From: Desulfocapsaceae bacterium
GTDB taxonomy: Bacteria; Desulfobacterota; Desulfobulbia; Desulfobulbales; Desulfocapsaceae
Length of the DNA stretch: 45,959 nt
Reading direction: 5' to 3'
NCBI GenBank assembly: GCA_030653035.1
Contig: JAUSAB010000047.1
Span: 1 to 45,959 of the forward strand
A program made the position numbers and the translations under genes. This document shows, piece after piece, positions 7,842 through 16,129 of this stretch (positions are counted from its first letter, which is position 1; each line of letters starts with the position of its first letter). Below the pieces are notes generated by a model, which ran no database searches, was not told the DNA's origin, and saw only the letters and a program-made list of their open reading frames with translations.

Positions 7842-9776
7842 ATGCGTGAAATTGTCCTCGGCACCGCCGGCCATGTTGATCATGGCAAGACCAGCCTGAT
7901 CAGGGCCCTGACCGGTATTGAAACCGACCGCCTCAAGGAAGAAAAAAAACGGGGCATCACCATTGAGCTCGGCTTTGCCTATCTTGATCTTCCATGTGGC
8001 CATCGTCTGGGGATTGTCGATGTCCCCGGTCATGAAAAGTTCGTCAAGAATATGGTGGCCGGGGTCATGGGCATGGATCTGGTCGCCTTTATCGTCGCCG
8101 CCGATGAGGGGATCATGCCCCAGACCAGGGAACATTTCGAGATCTGCCGTCTGCTCGGAGTCAAGGAAGGGATCATTGTCATCACCAAGAAAGATATGGT
8201 GGAACCGGAGTGGCTGGATCTGGTGGAAGAGGAGGTGCGCGATTTCTGCGTCGGCAGCTTTCTTGAAGATGCCCCTCTGGTGCGGGTCTCCTCGATCACC
8301 GGCGAGGGTATCCCTGAGCTTACGGAAGAACTCGACCGTTTTGTCAAAAGACAGGTACTGCAGGAAGTACATGGGCCGTTTCGGCTGCCGGTAGATCGGG
8401 TCTTTGCCATGAAAGGATTTGGGGCGGTGATTACCGGGACCTCCATTTCCGGCCGGGTTGCCATTGGTGAGGAGTTGCGCTTTTACCCTTCGGAGCTGGT
8501 CGCCAAGGTGCGTGGCCTGCAGGTCCATTCCCAGTCGGTGGAGGAGGTCGAAGCCGGACACCGCACTGCCATCAACCTGCAGGGAGTTGATACTGCGTTG
8601 GTTGAACGAGGGATGGTGGCGGCCACTCCCGGCTGTCTGCAAGCGGGCTATATGCTTGATTGCGAATTTCTGTATCTCGCCAGCAATGAAAAACCACTCA
8701 AACACCGGACCAGGGTGCGCGTCCATCTGGGGACGGCCGAGGTCATGGGCCGGATCTCCTTGCTGATGCAGGATGAATTGCGGCCGGGTGATGATGCGGC
8801 GGTCCAGCTTCTTTTTGAGGAGCCTGTTGCCGTCTGGCCAGGGGACAGGTATGTGGTGCGCAGCTATTCTCCGGCCACAACCATCGGCGGCGGCAAGGTT
8901 CTGGGGAATCAGCCGGCACGGAAGCGAAAACGGGCAACCGATCAGGACCGGAGTCTGAATGCCCATGTCTTTCAGGTCTTGCAGCAGGGTACCGTTGAAG
9001 AGCAGATCCTCCTTTTCCTTGAGGAAAGCCAGACAGCCGGGTTGACGGCCGATGATCTTTCTATTCGGCTCGGGATCTTTGGTAAGCAGCTGAAGAAGGT
9101 GATGAACGCGCCGCTTTCCACCCGCAAGATCGTGGTGGTCGATTCCGCGGCCCAGCGTTATCTAGCCAAAACGGTGAGCGACAGGGTGGAGGAGACCCTG
9201 CTTGCCAATCTTGCCGCCTTTCATCGTGACAATCCTTTGCAGAATGGTCTGTCAAAAGAAGAGCTGCGCTCAGGGCTTGGCAAGAGGGTGGAACAGAAGG
9301 TCTTCCAGTTCTGTCTGGGGGAGCTGCTGAAAAAAGAACTGGTGGTTCAGGAAGAATCGGAGGTGCGGCTCACCACCCACAGGGTGGCCCTGCAGGCGGA
9401 CGAGAAGGCCTTGCAGCGGGACCTGGAGGAGTGGTACCGGCAGAAAGGGCTGGCCACGGCCACTATCCGCGAGAGCGGGGAGCATTTTGCCGACATGCCG
9501 GAGGCCATGGTCAAGGAGGTGCTGGCTCTACTGCTGCGCCAGGGCAAGCTGGTCAAGATCAGCGAAAGCCTTTATTATCATGTGGACACTATTAATACCC
9601 TGGCCCAGGATCTCACTGTCTTCATCACACGGGAAGGAGAAATCGATGCCCCGCGCTTCAAGGAGCTGACCGGCCTGACCCGCAAGTTTTCCATTCCCCT
9701 GCTTGAGTATTTTGACAAGATCAAACTGACCATCCGGGTCGGCGATACCCGGATCTTGCGTAAAAAAATTACTTGA
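7842..9776 (+). CDS. selB: Selenocysteine-specific elongation factor SelB
   Basis: A translation factor that binds GTP, selenocysteyl-tRNA and the SECIS hairpin to decode UGA as selenocysteine. It has 644 residues, normal for bacterial SelB. The N-terminal EF-Tu-like GTPase is clear ([27 protein letters not shown]), beta-barrel domains II/III follow, and the C-terminal ~250 residues form the winged-helix repeats that bind mRNA, ending in the [13 protein letters not shown] recognition-helix region. No selA, selD or tRNA-Sec is seen nearby. A degenerate copy of its last ~40 codons occurs near 28.4 kb. Confidence 0.96.
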   Translation: MREIVLGTAGHVDHGKTSLIRALTGIETDRLKEEKKRGITIELGFAYLDLPCGHRLGIVDVPGHEKFVKNMVAGVMGMDLVAFIVAADEGIMPQTREHFEICRLLGVKEGIIVITKKDMVEPEWLDLVEEEVRDFCVGSFLEDAPLVRVSSITGEGIPELTEELDRFVKRQVLQEVHGPFRLPVDRVFAMKGFGAVITGTSISGRVAIGEELRFYPSELVAKVRGLQVHSQSVEEVEAGHRTAINLQGVDTALVERGMVAATPGCLQAGYMLDCEFLYLASNEKPLKHRTRVRVHLGTAEVMGRISLLMQDELRPGDDAAVQLLFEEPVAVWPGDRYVVRSYSPATTIGGGKVLGNQPARKRKRATDQDRSLNAHVFQVLQQGTVEEQILLFLEESQTAGLTADDLSIRLGIFGKQLKKVMNAPLSTRKIVVVDSAAQRYLAKTVSDRVEETLLANLAAFHRDNPLQNGLSKEELRSGLGKRVEQKVFQFCLGELLKKELVVQEESEVRLTTHRVALQADEKALQRDLEEWYRQKGLATATIRESGEHFADMPEAMVKEVLALLLRQGKLVKISESLYYHVDTINTLAQDLTVFITREGEIDAPRFKELTGLTRKFSIPLLEYFDKIKLTIRVGDTRILRKKIT

Positions 9777-9866
9777 GAAAAATGCGCCCTGAATAAGTTA
9801 AAATTGCAATAAGGTACAAGGTCTACTCCCTGAATAACTTCAAGCAACCTAAGGAGGGATTACTCG

Positions 9867-10607
9867 ATGAAAATCAAATCAGTTCTTATCATGATGCTGT
9901 TGTCATTGCTCGGTACGCTGGCTGTGGCGGCGCAGGAGATGGTGAAAAAGGATGTGATCAGGACATCGGCCGGAGATCTGGAGCTTACATTTATCGGGCA
10001 CGGATCACTGATGATGACCTTCGGCGGAAAAGTCATCCATATCGATCCCTATAGTCGGGTGGCCGATTACTCGAAGCTGCCCAAGGCCGACCTGATTTTT
10101 CTGACCCATGATCATCCCGACCATCTCGACCAGGTGGCCCTGCAGAGTGTTCGGACGACTGATTCGGTGGTGGTGCTTCCCCCAGTCTGCGCTGACAGGG
10201 TGGAGGGAGGAATTATCATGAAGAATGGCGAGACCAGGACGGTGCGGGGGATCAAGGTGAAGGCCATTCCTGCCTATAATCTCGTGCATAAGCGGGACAA
10301 CGGCCAACCCTTTCATCCACAAGGTGTTGGCAACGGCTATGTGCTGACCTTTGGCGACAAGCGCATTTACGTGGCGGGAGATACCGAAAATATACCGGAA
10401 ATGAAGGCCCTGCAAGACATCAACTGTGCCTTCCTGCCGATGAATCTGCCCTATACGATGACGCCGGAGATGGTGGCCGATGCGGCAAAGGCGTTCAAAC
10501 CAAAAATTCTCTACCCCTACCATTACGGCGATACGGATCCGATGCGACTCACGGAACTGCTGAAAGACACGCCCGAGATTGAGGTGCGTATCCGTCCGCT
10601 GCAGTGA
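9867..10607 (+). CDS. Secreted UlaG-like metal-dependent hydrolase (MBL fold)
   Basis: A 246-residue protein with a classic signal peptide (hydrophobic h-region ending LAVAAQE), so a periplasmic member of the UlaG/YtnP-like metallo-hydrolase group. Metal motifs are visible: THDHPDHLDQ, VAGDTEN and YPYHYGDTDP. The substrate is unknown. AAGGAGG precedes the ATG. It lies 90 bp after selB. A decayed, 5'-truncated copy of the gene and of its downstream flank lies about 9.5 kb to the right (19611-20077), so this locus has been duplicated and the copy lost. Confidence 0.88.
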   Translation: MKIKSVLIMMLLSLLGTLAVAAQEMVKKDVIRTSAGDLELTFIGHGSLMMTFGGKVIHIDPYSRVADYSKLPKADLIFLTHDHPDHLDQVALQSVRTTDSVVVLPPVCADRVEGGIIMKNGETRTVRGIKVKAIPAYNLVHKRDNGQPFHPQGVGNGYVLTFGDKRIYVAGDTENIPEMKALQDINCAFLPMNLPYTMTPEMVADAAKAFKPKILYPYHYGDTDPMRLTELLKDTPEIEVRIRPLQ

Positions 10608-10700
10608 ATCCCACCCTGCCGCGTAAAGTCCATTAATGGGATCTGCTTATTTTCAGGCGGTAGGAGTTGGCGGTATGGATAATTTGGAAAGATATTGACT
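10143..10700 (+). repeat. Duplicated segment, intact copy (3' part of UlaG-like gene plus flank)
   Basis: This stretch, covering the last two thirds of the UlaG-like gene and ~90 bp of downstream flank (including the GGAGTTGGC..TATGGATAA string), reappears in mutated form at about 19611-20182. The similarity stops just before the coding part of the Lit-like gene, placing one border of the accessory region at about 10.7 kb. Confidence 0.85.
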
Positions 10701-10808
10701 CTGTAAATGATCTGCCACAGGTCAATAAAAACAATGCCATCTTTCTGTATAATGCTCAAGTCGGAGTATTTTGCAGAAACTGGTTACCAACTTGTTAACT
10801 GTAAAAAA

Positions 10809-11687
10809 ATGAAATCACCCATATTAAGCCAACTTAATCATATAGCCAGCGCACCATATCGTATCGCTCCTGAAAGACAAATTGAACTACGATCAATAGA
10901 TTTAGAAGAAGATTTAAGCATAGACTTTATTGAAAAAAATGGTTTTCAGTTTAGTGTGAATCCACGAACCAAAATCATCACAACTACTGTCCCAACTCTG
11001 GAATATTTCTGGGCTTGTTCATATTTTCACTTGGTTATCACCTACGACTATCAGCAATGCAAGGCAGAAGGCAATGAGTTTTTTGATACCAGCAAATATG
11101 AGAACACTGTCACCGCGATTGATCTCTTAAAATGGGCTAAAAATAATGTTTCCTCATCTAAAAGAAGAGAGGAATGGCCTAGTAATTTTCCACGGCCAAG
11201 TGAAAAAATAAAAGAAAGTTCAATGGTATATTCAGCAAATGAGCTTTTTCTCTGTGGAGTTGCTTGGATTATCCACCATGAAATTGCTCATGTAACGAAA
11301 AAGCATCCTAATATAACAACATCATCTTCAAAATTTGAAGAAAGAGAAGCAGACATTCAAGCAACAGAATGGATTCTTCAAAAATGTAAAGATCCACAAC
11401 AATTGTATAAAAGAACAATAGGCATTATTTCAATCATTCTTGCCCTGCAACTGCTCGAAGAACCTTTAAAGAGTAACATCTTTGAAACACACCCTAAAGC
11501 ATTTGAAAGAATCGACTACTGTATATGCAATTCTCATTTAGACGAAGACCATGAATTATTTTTCTTCGCATCAATTATTTTACAAATTCAATTAGCATTC
11601 AAAGGCGTTAATGTGCATCATGAAGGTAAAACATTTAAAGAAAGATTTTCTAATTATCTAATTGAATACAATAAATATTTTAGTTAA
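10809..11687 (+). CDS. Lit-like (peptidase U49) phage-exclusion metalloprotease candidate
   Basis: A 292-residue AT-rich gene. It carries a zinc-protease motif HHEIAH at about residues 157-161 followed by a downstream EREADIQATEW, as in Lit/peptidase U49 proteins, whose E. coli member is about 297 residues and has HExxH near residue 160. Lit cleaves EF-Tu during phage infection, causing abortive infection. That role is inferred here from motif spacing and length, not proven. The start at 10809 is chosen because the N-terminus (KSPILSQLNH) then resembles Lit in length. An upstream ATG at 10707 is possible. It is the first gene of the cassette-like region, with an attC-like site overlapping its stop. 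Confidence 0.65.
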   Translation: MKSPILSQLNHIASAPYRIAPERQIELRSIDLEEDLSIDFIEKNGFQFSVNPRTKIITTTVPTLEYFWACSYFHLVITYDYQQCKAEGNEFFDTSKYENTVTAIDLLKWAKNNVSSSKRREEWPSNFPRPSEKIKESSMVYSANELFLCGVAWIIHHEIAHVTKKHPNITTSSSKFEEREADIQATEWILQKCKDPQQLYKRTIGIISIILALQLLEEPLKSNIFETHPKAFERIDYCICNSHLDEDHELFFFASIILQIQLAFKGVNVHHEGKTFKERFSNYLIEYNKYFS

Positions 11688-11745
11688 CCACCGCCTCCAC
11701 ACGGACCCCGTAAACAGCGCGGGTCCGGTGAGGCGGAACGTTATA
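11683..11745 (+). other. attC-like recombination site (A)
   Basis: It starts at the stop codon of the Lit-like gene. TAAC at 11685 pairs with GTTA at 11740, CCGCCTC pairs with GAGGCGG, and GGACCC pairs with GGGTCC inside, with unpaired bases between the boxes. This order (TAAC, spacer, CGCC-type box, stem, mirrored box, CGTTA) matches integron attC architecture. The next gene starts 14 bp later. Confidence 0.72.
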
Positions 11746-11758
11746 AGGTAAACTTCGA

Positions 11759-12424
11759 ATGAAAGAAGATTTTGAACAACGAATATCAGAGCTTGTTCTT
11801 GAAGGCAAAACACTAGTTGATACTTTACGAAAAAGTAGATCAGGCTTTGAGTACTATGTTCCAAATGCACGAACTGTAGAGTACCAAAAGTGGCTTGGCT
11901 CAACCGTCAATTTATTGAAACTCATTGACCAACCATATGGAATATTTGTGACAGAAAGTACAAGATTGTTTAATGAAAATACAACTTCTAGCATCATGTC
12001 TCATGTTGTTCAAAAAATGTATGGAATTTTGACTTCTGCCCAAGATGAATGGCAAAGAGGATTTCTCAGAAAGGTCGAGTTTATTGTAATTGCAGACGCT
12101 TATGATGATTTTCTTGACCATGCAAGTATTTACCATAAAGGGAACAAAAAAATAGAATCAGCCGTTTTAGCAAGTACAGTACTTGAGGACACAATAAAGA
12201 AAATTGCTCAAAAACATAATGTTGATTCTAAAGGGAAATCACTTGAACCATTAATTGACGAATTAGTTAAAGAAGGGATTATTACTCAAGTAAAAGGAAA
12301 GCGAATAAAGGGGTTCGCAGGCGTACGAAATCATGCTCTTCATGCCGAGTGGGATGAATTTGATATTAAAGATGTTGGTCAGTTGATTTCTGGAGTTCGT
12401 GAATTAATCGAAAATTTTCTATAA
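11759..12424 (+). CDS. DUF4145-like protein, probable defence or accessory cassette
   Basis: A 221-residue soluble protein with strongly AT-rich codon use. The C-terminal ~90 residues (ASTVLEDTIKKIAQ through GVRNHALHAEWDEF) resemble DUF4145, a domain seen alone and fused to restriction and other defence proteins. The N-terminal half is helical and not recognised. Its start lies 14 bp after attC-like site A, typical of integron cassettes, and TAAGGTAAAC may serve as a weak ribosome binding site. The molecular role is unknown. Confidence 0.7.
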   Translation: MKEDFEQRISELVLEGKTLVDTLRKSRSGFEYYVPNARTVEYQKWLGSTVNLLKLIDQPYGIFVTESTRLFNENTTSSIMSHVVQKMYGILTSAQDEWQRGFLRKVEFIVIADAYDDFLDHASIYHKGNKKIESAVLASTVLEDTIKKIAQKHNVDSKGKSLEPLIDELVKEGIITQVKGKRIKGFAGVRNHALHAEWDEFDIKDVGQLISGVRELIENFL

Positions 12425-12435
12425 ATTAAGAACTT

Positions 12436-12550
12436 ATAACAAACTGGGTGGACATGAGGACGCCCTTAACTTGTAAACTTGGCAGGTTATATATCAGAAA
12501 TCCCAACCATAACATTCAGCGGAAAAGCCGCAGATGTTTATGTTCGGCTT
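12436..12550 (+). other. Degenerate attC-like site(s) (B)
   Basis: ATAAC at 12436 can pair with GTTAT at 12486, and a second imperfect hairpin (CATAACAT against ATGTTTATG with an inner GCGG/CCGC) follows at about 12509-12545. The inner boxes fit attC poorly, so this is the weakest site of the set, kept for its position between two cassette-like genes. Confidence 0.3.
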
Positions 12551-12607
12551 TCGTGACATTCTTCATGCTGGTCAGACTGATGCTCAACAATTCATACAGG
12601 AAAACTT

Positions 12608-13096
12608 ATGAACATTGATGAAAATTGGGACATGATTAAAGACACTTTGCAGGCGGCAATGAAAAGTTCTCACCACTTGTCTTTTGCTACTGTGACTGAA
12701 GATGGTTCCCCACATGTCACACCAATTGGGTCATTAATTCTCAGAGACGATTGTACAGGCTATTATTTTGAGGAATACACAAAACAAATGCCTGTGAATT
12801 TAAAAAATAACCAGCAAATATCTATCCTTGCGGTTAATAGTGGTTTTTGGTTTTGGATAAAATCAATTTATTCAGGAAGATTCTCTTCTCATCCTGGGAT
12901 TCGTCTTCACGGTAAAGTAGGTGAACGCCGCCCAGCAACAGAAGGTGAAATTGCCGCTTGGCAAAATCGTGTTAAGGGCGTCAAAAATACCAAAGGTTAT
13001 AAACTTATATGGGAAAATCTCAAACATGTCCGCGATATTCAATTTGATTCATTTGAGCCTATTACAGCAGGAAAAATGACAAAATATCTTGTTTAA
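12608..13096 (+). CDS. Pyridoxamine 5'-phosphate oxidase-like (FMN-binding split barrel) protein
   Basis: A 162-residue protein of the PNPOx-like FMN-binding split-barrel superfamily. SHHLSFATVTEDGSPHVTPIGS is the typical first strand pair (motif ATVTEDGSPHVTP) and HGKVGERRP lies in the dimer-interface region. Members bind FMN, F420 or haem, and the real cofactor and substrate cannot be told. CAGGAAAAC before the ATG is a usable ribosome binding site. A stand-alone cassette-like gene, AT-rich compared with the core genes to the left. Confidence 0.8.
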   Translation: MNIDENWDMIKDTLQAAMKSSHHLSFATVTEDGSPHVTPIGSLILRDDCTGYYFEEYTKQMPVNLKNNQQISILAVNSGFWFWIKSIYSGRFSSHPGIRLHGKVGERRPATEGEIAAWQNRVKGVKNTKGYKLIWENLKHVRDIQFDSFEPITAGKMTKYLV

Positions 13097-13174
13097 ATAA
13101 ATCCAATTATTTACATGATTTACAAGCTTGGGGGCATGGACGTTCTTCAGATTATAATTTTCTTTATTTTTACC

Positions 13175-13214
13175 AACCAGTCGTTCCAGCGGGTAAACCG
13201 CTGAACTCAATGTT
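13175..13214 (+). other. attC-like hairpin (C)
   Basis: AAC at 13175 and GTT at 13212 flank GTTCCAGCGG-GTAAA-CCGCTGAAC, a 9-bp stem with a single bulged C, the type of extrahelical base seen in attC sites. A perfect 11-bp hairpin (TTCCCGGCGAC, loop TGC) follows at 13213-13237. Confidence 0.45.
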
Positions 13215-13281
13215 CCCGGCGACTGCGTCGCCGGGAATCGCGGCGTTCACTTCGTTCGGCCTTGTCGTCGCCTTGCGCCGG

Positions 13282-13361
13282 AACAAGGCACTTCACCAGT
13301 CGGTTCAGCCGTCAAGCTTTCAGCTTGCCGTCCGACCCGCTGGTGAGCGCAGCGATTATAC
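13282..13361 (+). other. attC-like site (D)
   Basis: AACAAGGCACTTCACCAG opens the site. CACCAG pairs with CTGGTG, TCGG with CCGA and CAAGCT with AGCTTG. It closes with GCGATTAT, one step from the usual GCGTTAT box. The order and spacing fit an attC site lying just before the next cassette gene. Confidence 0.55.
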
Positions 13362-13384
13362 AAAAAAATATAAGAACTATTATT

Positions 13385-13789
13385 ATGACAACAATTTCAG
13401 CGGTATATATAAGTGGATTTCTAACTTTATTGGTAGCCTTATATCATCTTAGATTATACAAAATCAAAAATTGGAAAGAAGAACTAAGAGACATAGATTT
13501 ACAAACTCAAAAAATTCTTTATACAATTAATCTTGCATTAACTATTCTTTTTTTTATTGTCGGTTTTCTTACGTTTACCTACGCTAATGAACTGAACGCA
13601 AATACTGGACTTGCGTTTGGTTTTAACTTTTCTTTATGTGGCTTTTGGATTTGGAGAGTCATCTGGGGGAAAATACATCTGAGGAGCACTTCAAAAAATA
13701 AATCCTCGATTATCGAGATAATAAAAAAAGCTGTTGGTCCTATTCTAATCATTTCATATTTAATCCCAATATTGAAGGCAATCATTTGA
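13385..13789 (+). CDS. Small membrane protein of unknown function
   Basis: A 134-residue protein with four predicted membrane segments (about residues 5-22, 45-63, 68-88 and 115-132) and a short charged loop (YKIKNWKEELRDID). The start at 13385 is chosen because the upstream part of the open frame runs through the attC-like site D. No strong Shine-Dalgarno is visible. AT-rich and flanked by attC-like sites on both sides, so probably a cassette gene. No family recognised. Confidence 0.55.
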   Translation: MTTISAVYISGFLTLLVALYHLRLYKIKNWKEELRDIDLQTQKILYTINLALTILFFIVGFLTFTYANELNANTGLAFGFNFSLCGFWIWRVIWGKIHLRSTSKNKSSIIEIIKKAVGPILIISYLIPILKAII

Positions 13790-13803
13790 AATAAATAAGA
13801 ATG

Positions 13804-13865
13804 TATAACCACCGGCTTCAATTGGACCCCGCAAAAAGCGCGGGTCCGGTGAGCCGAACGATGTC
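13804..13865 (+). other. attC-like site (E1)
   Basis: ATAACCACCGGCTTC opens and GAGCCGAACGATGT closes, with an inner GGACCC/GGGTCC stem. It shares most of its central sequence (GGACCCCG..AAA..AGCGCGGGTCCGGTGAG, given in part) with site A, 2.1 kb away, which supports a common repeat family. The right GTTA box is mutated to GATG. Confidence 0.62.
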
Positions 13866-13880
13866 CCCGCTTCGCGGGAC

Positions 13881-13998
13881 ATCGCCCCGGATGAGCAGCG
13901 TTTTTGCTACGATCCAATATCAAGGTAAATTAAACTCCGGGACATCAAATGGATTGAGGTAGACGCACAACGCGCTACTCATCCGGGGCGTTGTTAGC
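13881..13998 (+). other. attC-like site (E2), long form
   Basis: CGCCCCGGATGAG at 13883 pairs perfectly with CTCATCCGGGGCG at 13978-13990, which is followed by TTGTTAGC, a good attC right box. The ~82-bp interior is weakly folded, as in long VCR-like attC sites. The left AAC box is replaced by GACAT, suggesting a fused or partly lost cassette between E1 and E2. Confidence 0.58.
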
Positions 13999-14046
13999 TG
14001 GCATCTTACTGTAATTAGGATTACATGAATTTAGGAGGCATAATCC

Positions 14047-14916
14047 TTGGTACTCTCCATCATTAAACGTTCAGAAAAGATCTTTGATGCATTGGAGGCT
14101 GGCGTAGAGAGTCATGCTGGGCACCGGGCTGTGGGCGCATTGCTGGTGACCAGCTTTATCGGTTCGCTGGTCGTTATTGAACTGAACCGCCAGGGGATGC
14201 TGCCCACACCCCTGGCACAGGTGGTCCCAGACTCACACCTGGTTGCTATCCAAATTGCCTTTAACCTGTTGCTCTGTGTTGAGGTTGTGTCTCTGATCAT
14301 GATGCTATCCCACTCCATATCGTCCTCTGTGGGAAAACAATTCGAACTGCTTTCCCTCATTCTTCTCAGGGACGTGTTCAAGGAACTGGCACACCTGATC
14401 GAACCCATCACCTGGGACAAAGTCGGGCCAGCCATGCCTGCCATGGCGGCCTCGGCCATCGGCAGCCTAGTCATTTTCGTGGTGATCGCTTTTTTCTACC
14501 GAGCCCAGTGCCGGCTGTCCATCACCCACGATCATCTGGAGCAGAACACCTTCATCGCGGGGAAAAAATGCATCGCCCTGGGACTCCTGGCGGCCTTTAT
14601 CGGCATTGTCGGTCGAAGCCTTATGGCGTTTTACAACGGTGTGCACCTGCCAAGCCCTTTCGTGTCTCTGTATTCCCTGCTTATCTTCACCGATGTGCTT
14701 CTGGTTCTGCTATCCCTGCGGTACAGTTCGAGTTACCATGTCGCCTTCCGGAACTCGGGATTTGCGGTGTCCACGGTGATGATTCGTGTAGCCCTTATCG
14801 CTCCACCGCTTGTTGGGGCTGGACTTGGTGCTGCCACAGCACTTTTTACCCTGGCGGTCACTTTGGCCTATAATCATTTCGCCGCCATCATGGCGAAACC
14901 TTGTGATCTCTCTTGA
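14047..14916 (+). CDS. Multi-pass membrane protein, unknown function
   Basis: A 289-residue protein with about seven hydrophobic segments and few charged loops (KRSEKIFDALEAGVE at the N-terminus, then TM segments near 30-45, 65-88, 135-150, 178-195, 208-228 and 240-280). The start is a TTG with a strong AGGAGG 8 nt upstream. Base composition is richer in GC than that of the preceding cassette genes, so its origin differs. It is flanked by attC-like sites E2 and F. No family recognised. Confidence 0.65.
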   Translation: MVLSIIKRSEKIFDALEAGVESHAGHRAVGALLVTSFIGSLVVIELNRQGMLPTPLAQVVPDSHLVAIQIAFNLLLCVEVVSLIMMLSHSISSSVGKQFELLSLILLRDVFKELAHLIEPITWDKVGPAMPAMAASAIGSLVIFVVIAFFYRAQCRLSITHDHLEQNTFIAGKKCIALGLLAAFIGIVGRSLMAFYNGVHLPSPFVSLYSLLIFTDVLLVLLSLRYSSSYHVAFRNSGFAVSTVMIRVALIAPPLVGAGLGAATALFTLAVTLAYNHFAAIMAKPCDLS

Positions 14917-15003
14917 CCACCACGGAACTATATGCCGTGAGATTACATGATGTTATTTATGAACGAAGCCACTACACCTCTTGTCTGCCGCGTAGCGGCT
15001 TCG

Positions 15004-15070
15004 TCCAACAAGCGGCTGCACTGGGATTCGGGCCAAAAAGCGGGCCTCATCCGTGAGCCGGAGCGTTCGC
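15004..15070 (+). other. attC-like site (F)
   Basis: CCAACAAGCGGCTGCAC opens and GTGAGCCGGAGCGTTCG closes. CGGCT pairs with AGCCG and GGAT with ATCC, with a GGGCC-rich inner stem. The right box GCGTTCG is one change from the usual GCGTTAG. The next gene's ribosome binding site starts ~10 bp later. Confidence 0.68.
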
Positions 15071-15091
15071 AAGCCATTGGAGAAAACAACT

Positions 15092-16036
15092 ATGCTTAAT
15101 ATTGGCAAGCAAGAGCTGCAAACGACATTGCAGCAACTAGACCAAGCTATTTACAACCATGAGCAGTGGTCCAAGGATCTCACCCGTTCCATCATCTGTC
15201 GATTGCCCTACGATAATCGAGACATAGCGGATGATGCCCATCATCAGTGTCGCTTCGGCCAGTGGTATTACGGTACTCGGCCTCAGGCACTTCGCGATCA
15301 CCCGGCATTCGTGGCGATCGAGACTGAGCACCGCCACATGCATCAGCTTGGAGCACAGTTGCTTCTTGCCGCGGCAAACGAAGCGTTAGGGTCTCCGCGG
15401 GACTATGACAGTTTCACAAATGCTGCCGACCGCCTGCATCTGGAAATTTATTCGCTCAAGAAGGAACTCGAGGAGTTACTCAATAATCGCGACGCGTTAA
15501 CAGGCGCTGAGAACCGCACCAGCATGCTCACCCGGCTGCGGGAACTACGTGAGTTGGTCAAGCGTGGCATTCAGGAATGTAGTATCGTGATCATGGACTT
15601 GGACCATTTCAAAACGGTCAACGATACATATGGCCATCCCGCTGGCGACCAGGTGCTCGTGGCCTGGGTGAGTTACATCAAGCAACATCTGAGGCCCTAC
15701 GACAGAGTGTACCGTTATGGAGGCGAGGAATTTCTACTGTCCTTTCCGAGTACCAATCTTCAGACCGTCCAGGATATCATCGAACGCATACGCAAGGGGC
15801 TTTCTGCAGTTGCCATCGGCGTGGACGAAACAAGGGCGATCATGGTCACTGCATCGTTCGGGATTACCATACTCGAACCGAGCGTTAGCGTTGAGGAGTC
15901 GATCAATCGCGCGGACAGCGCATTGTACGCAGCCAAGAAGGCCGGGCGCAACCGTGGTTGCATCTGGGATCCTACTATGACACCTATTCAGGATGGAGGA
16001 GACGCTCCTCAGGACACAATCGCCGGAGAGATCTGA
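15092..16036 (+). CDS. Zinc-sensing diguanylate cyclase, DgcZ-like (CZB-GGDEF)
   Basis: A 314-residue two-domain enzyme that should make cyclic di-GMP from GTP. The N-terminal CZB domain has the zinc ligands His23, Cys53 (in CRFGQWYY), His80 and His84, matching E. coli DgcZ with a shift of one. The GGDEF domain has an intact GGEEF at 210-214, the DLDHFKTVND nucleotide-binding motif and an inhibitory RxxD (RPYD, 201-204). Zinc binding inhibits DgcZ, and the same control is expected here. The start at 15092 follows GGAG. The in-frame extension upstream lies in attC-like site F and is rejected. Likely a cassette gene. Confidence 0.88.
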   Translation: MLNIGKQELQTTLQQLDQAIYNHEQWSKDLTRSIICRLPYDNRDIADDAHHQCRFGQWYYGTRPQALRDHPAFVAIETEHRHMHQLGAQLLLAAANEALGSPRDYDSFTNAADRLHLEIYSLKKELEELLNNRDALTGAENRTSMLTRLRELRELVKRGIQECSIVIMDLDHFKTVNDTYGHPAGDQVLVAWVSYIKQHLRPYDRVYRYGGEEFLLSFPSTNLQTVQDIIERIRKGLSAVAIGVDETRAIMVTASFGITILEPSVSVEESINRADSALYAAKKAGRNRGCIWDPTMTPIQDGGDAPQDTIAGEI

Positions 16037-16050
16037 GAGAAGAACTGAAC

Positions 16051-16100
16051 TGCGAATCGGGTAAGGGACGCGTATAGGGGACGTTGTTTAAATGTTGAAT
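16051..16100 (+). repeat. Left inverted repeat of the first RAYT element
   Basis: GGGGACGTTGTTTAAATGTTGAAT-type sequence at 16077-16100 is the reverse complement, with one mismatch, of the repeat found three times after the transposase. A second weaker match (TGCGAATCGG..AAGGGACG) at 16051-16070 mirrors the CGTCCCCGATTTCGCA part. Confidence 0.8.
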
Positions 16101-16129
16101 CAGGAATGGTCATATGCTATCTTGCAAGT

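Noticed and set aside
7818-8966. Long reverse-strand open frame (382 codons) opposite selB
   Set aside because: Shadow of the GC-rich selB frame. No ribosome binding site and no recognisable protein.
10809-11687. Reading the first cassette protein as a plain M48 protease
   Set aside because: It has HExxH and a downstream EREAD, but no signal or membrane part. Length and motif position fit Lit better. Kept as an alternative.
13262-13384. N-terminal extension of the small membrane protein
   Set aside because: Runs through an attC-like folded site. The ATG at 13385 gives a normal membrane-protein start.
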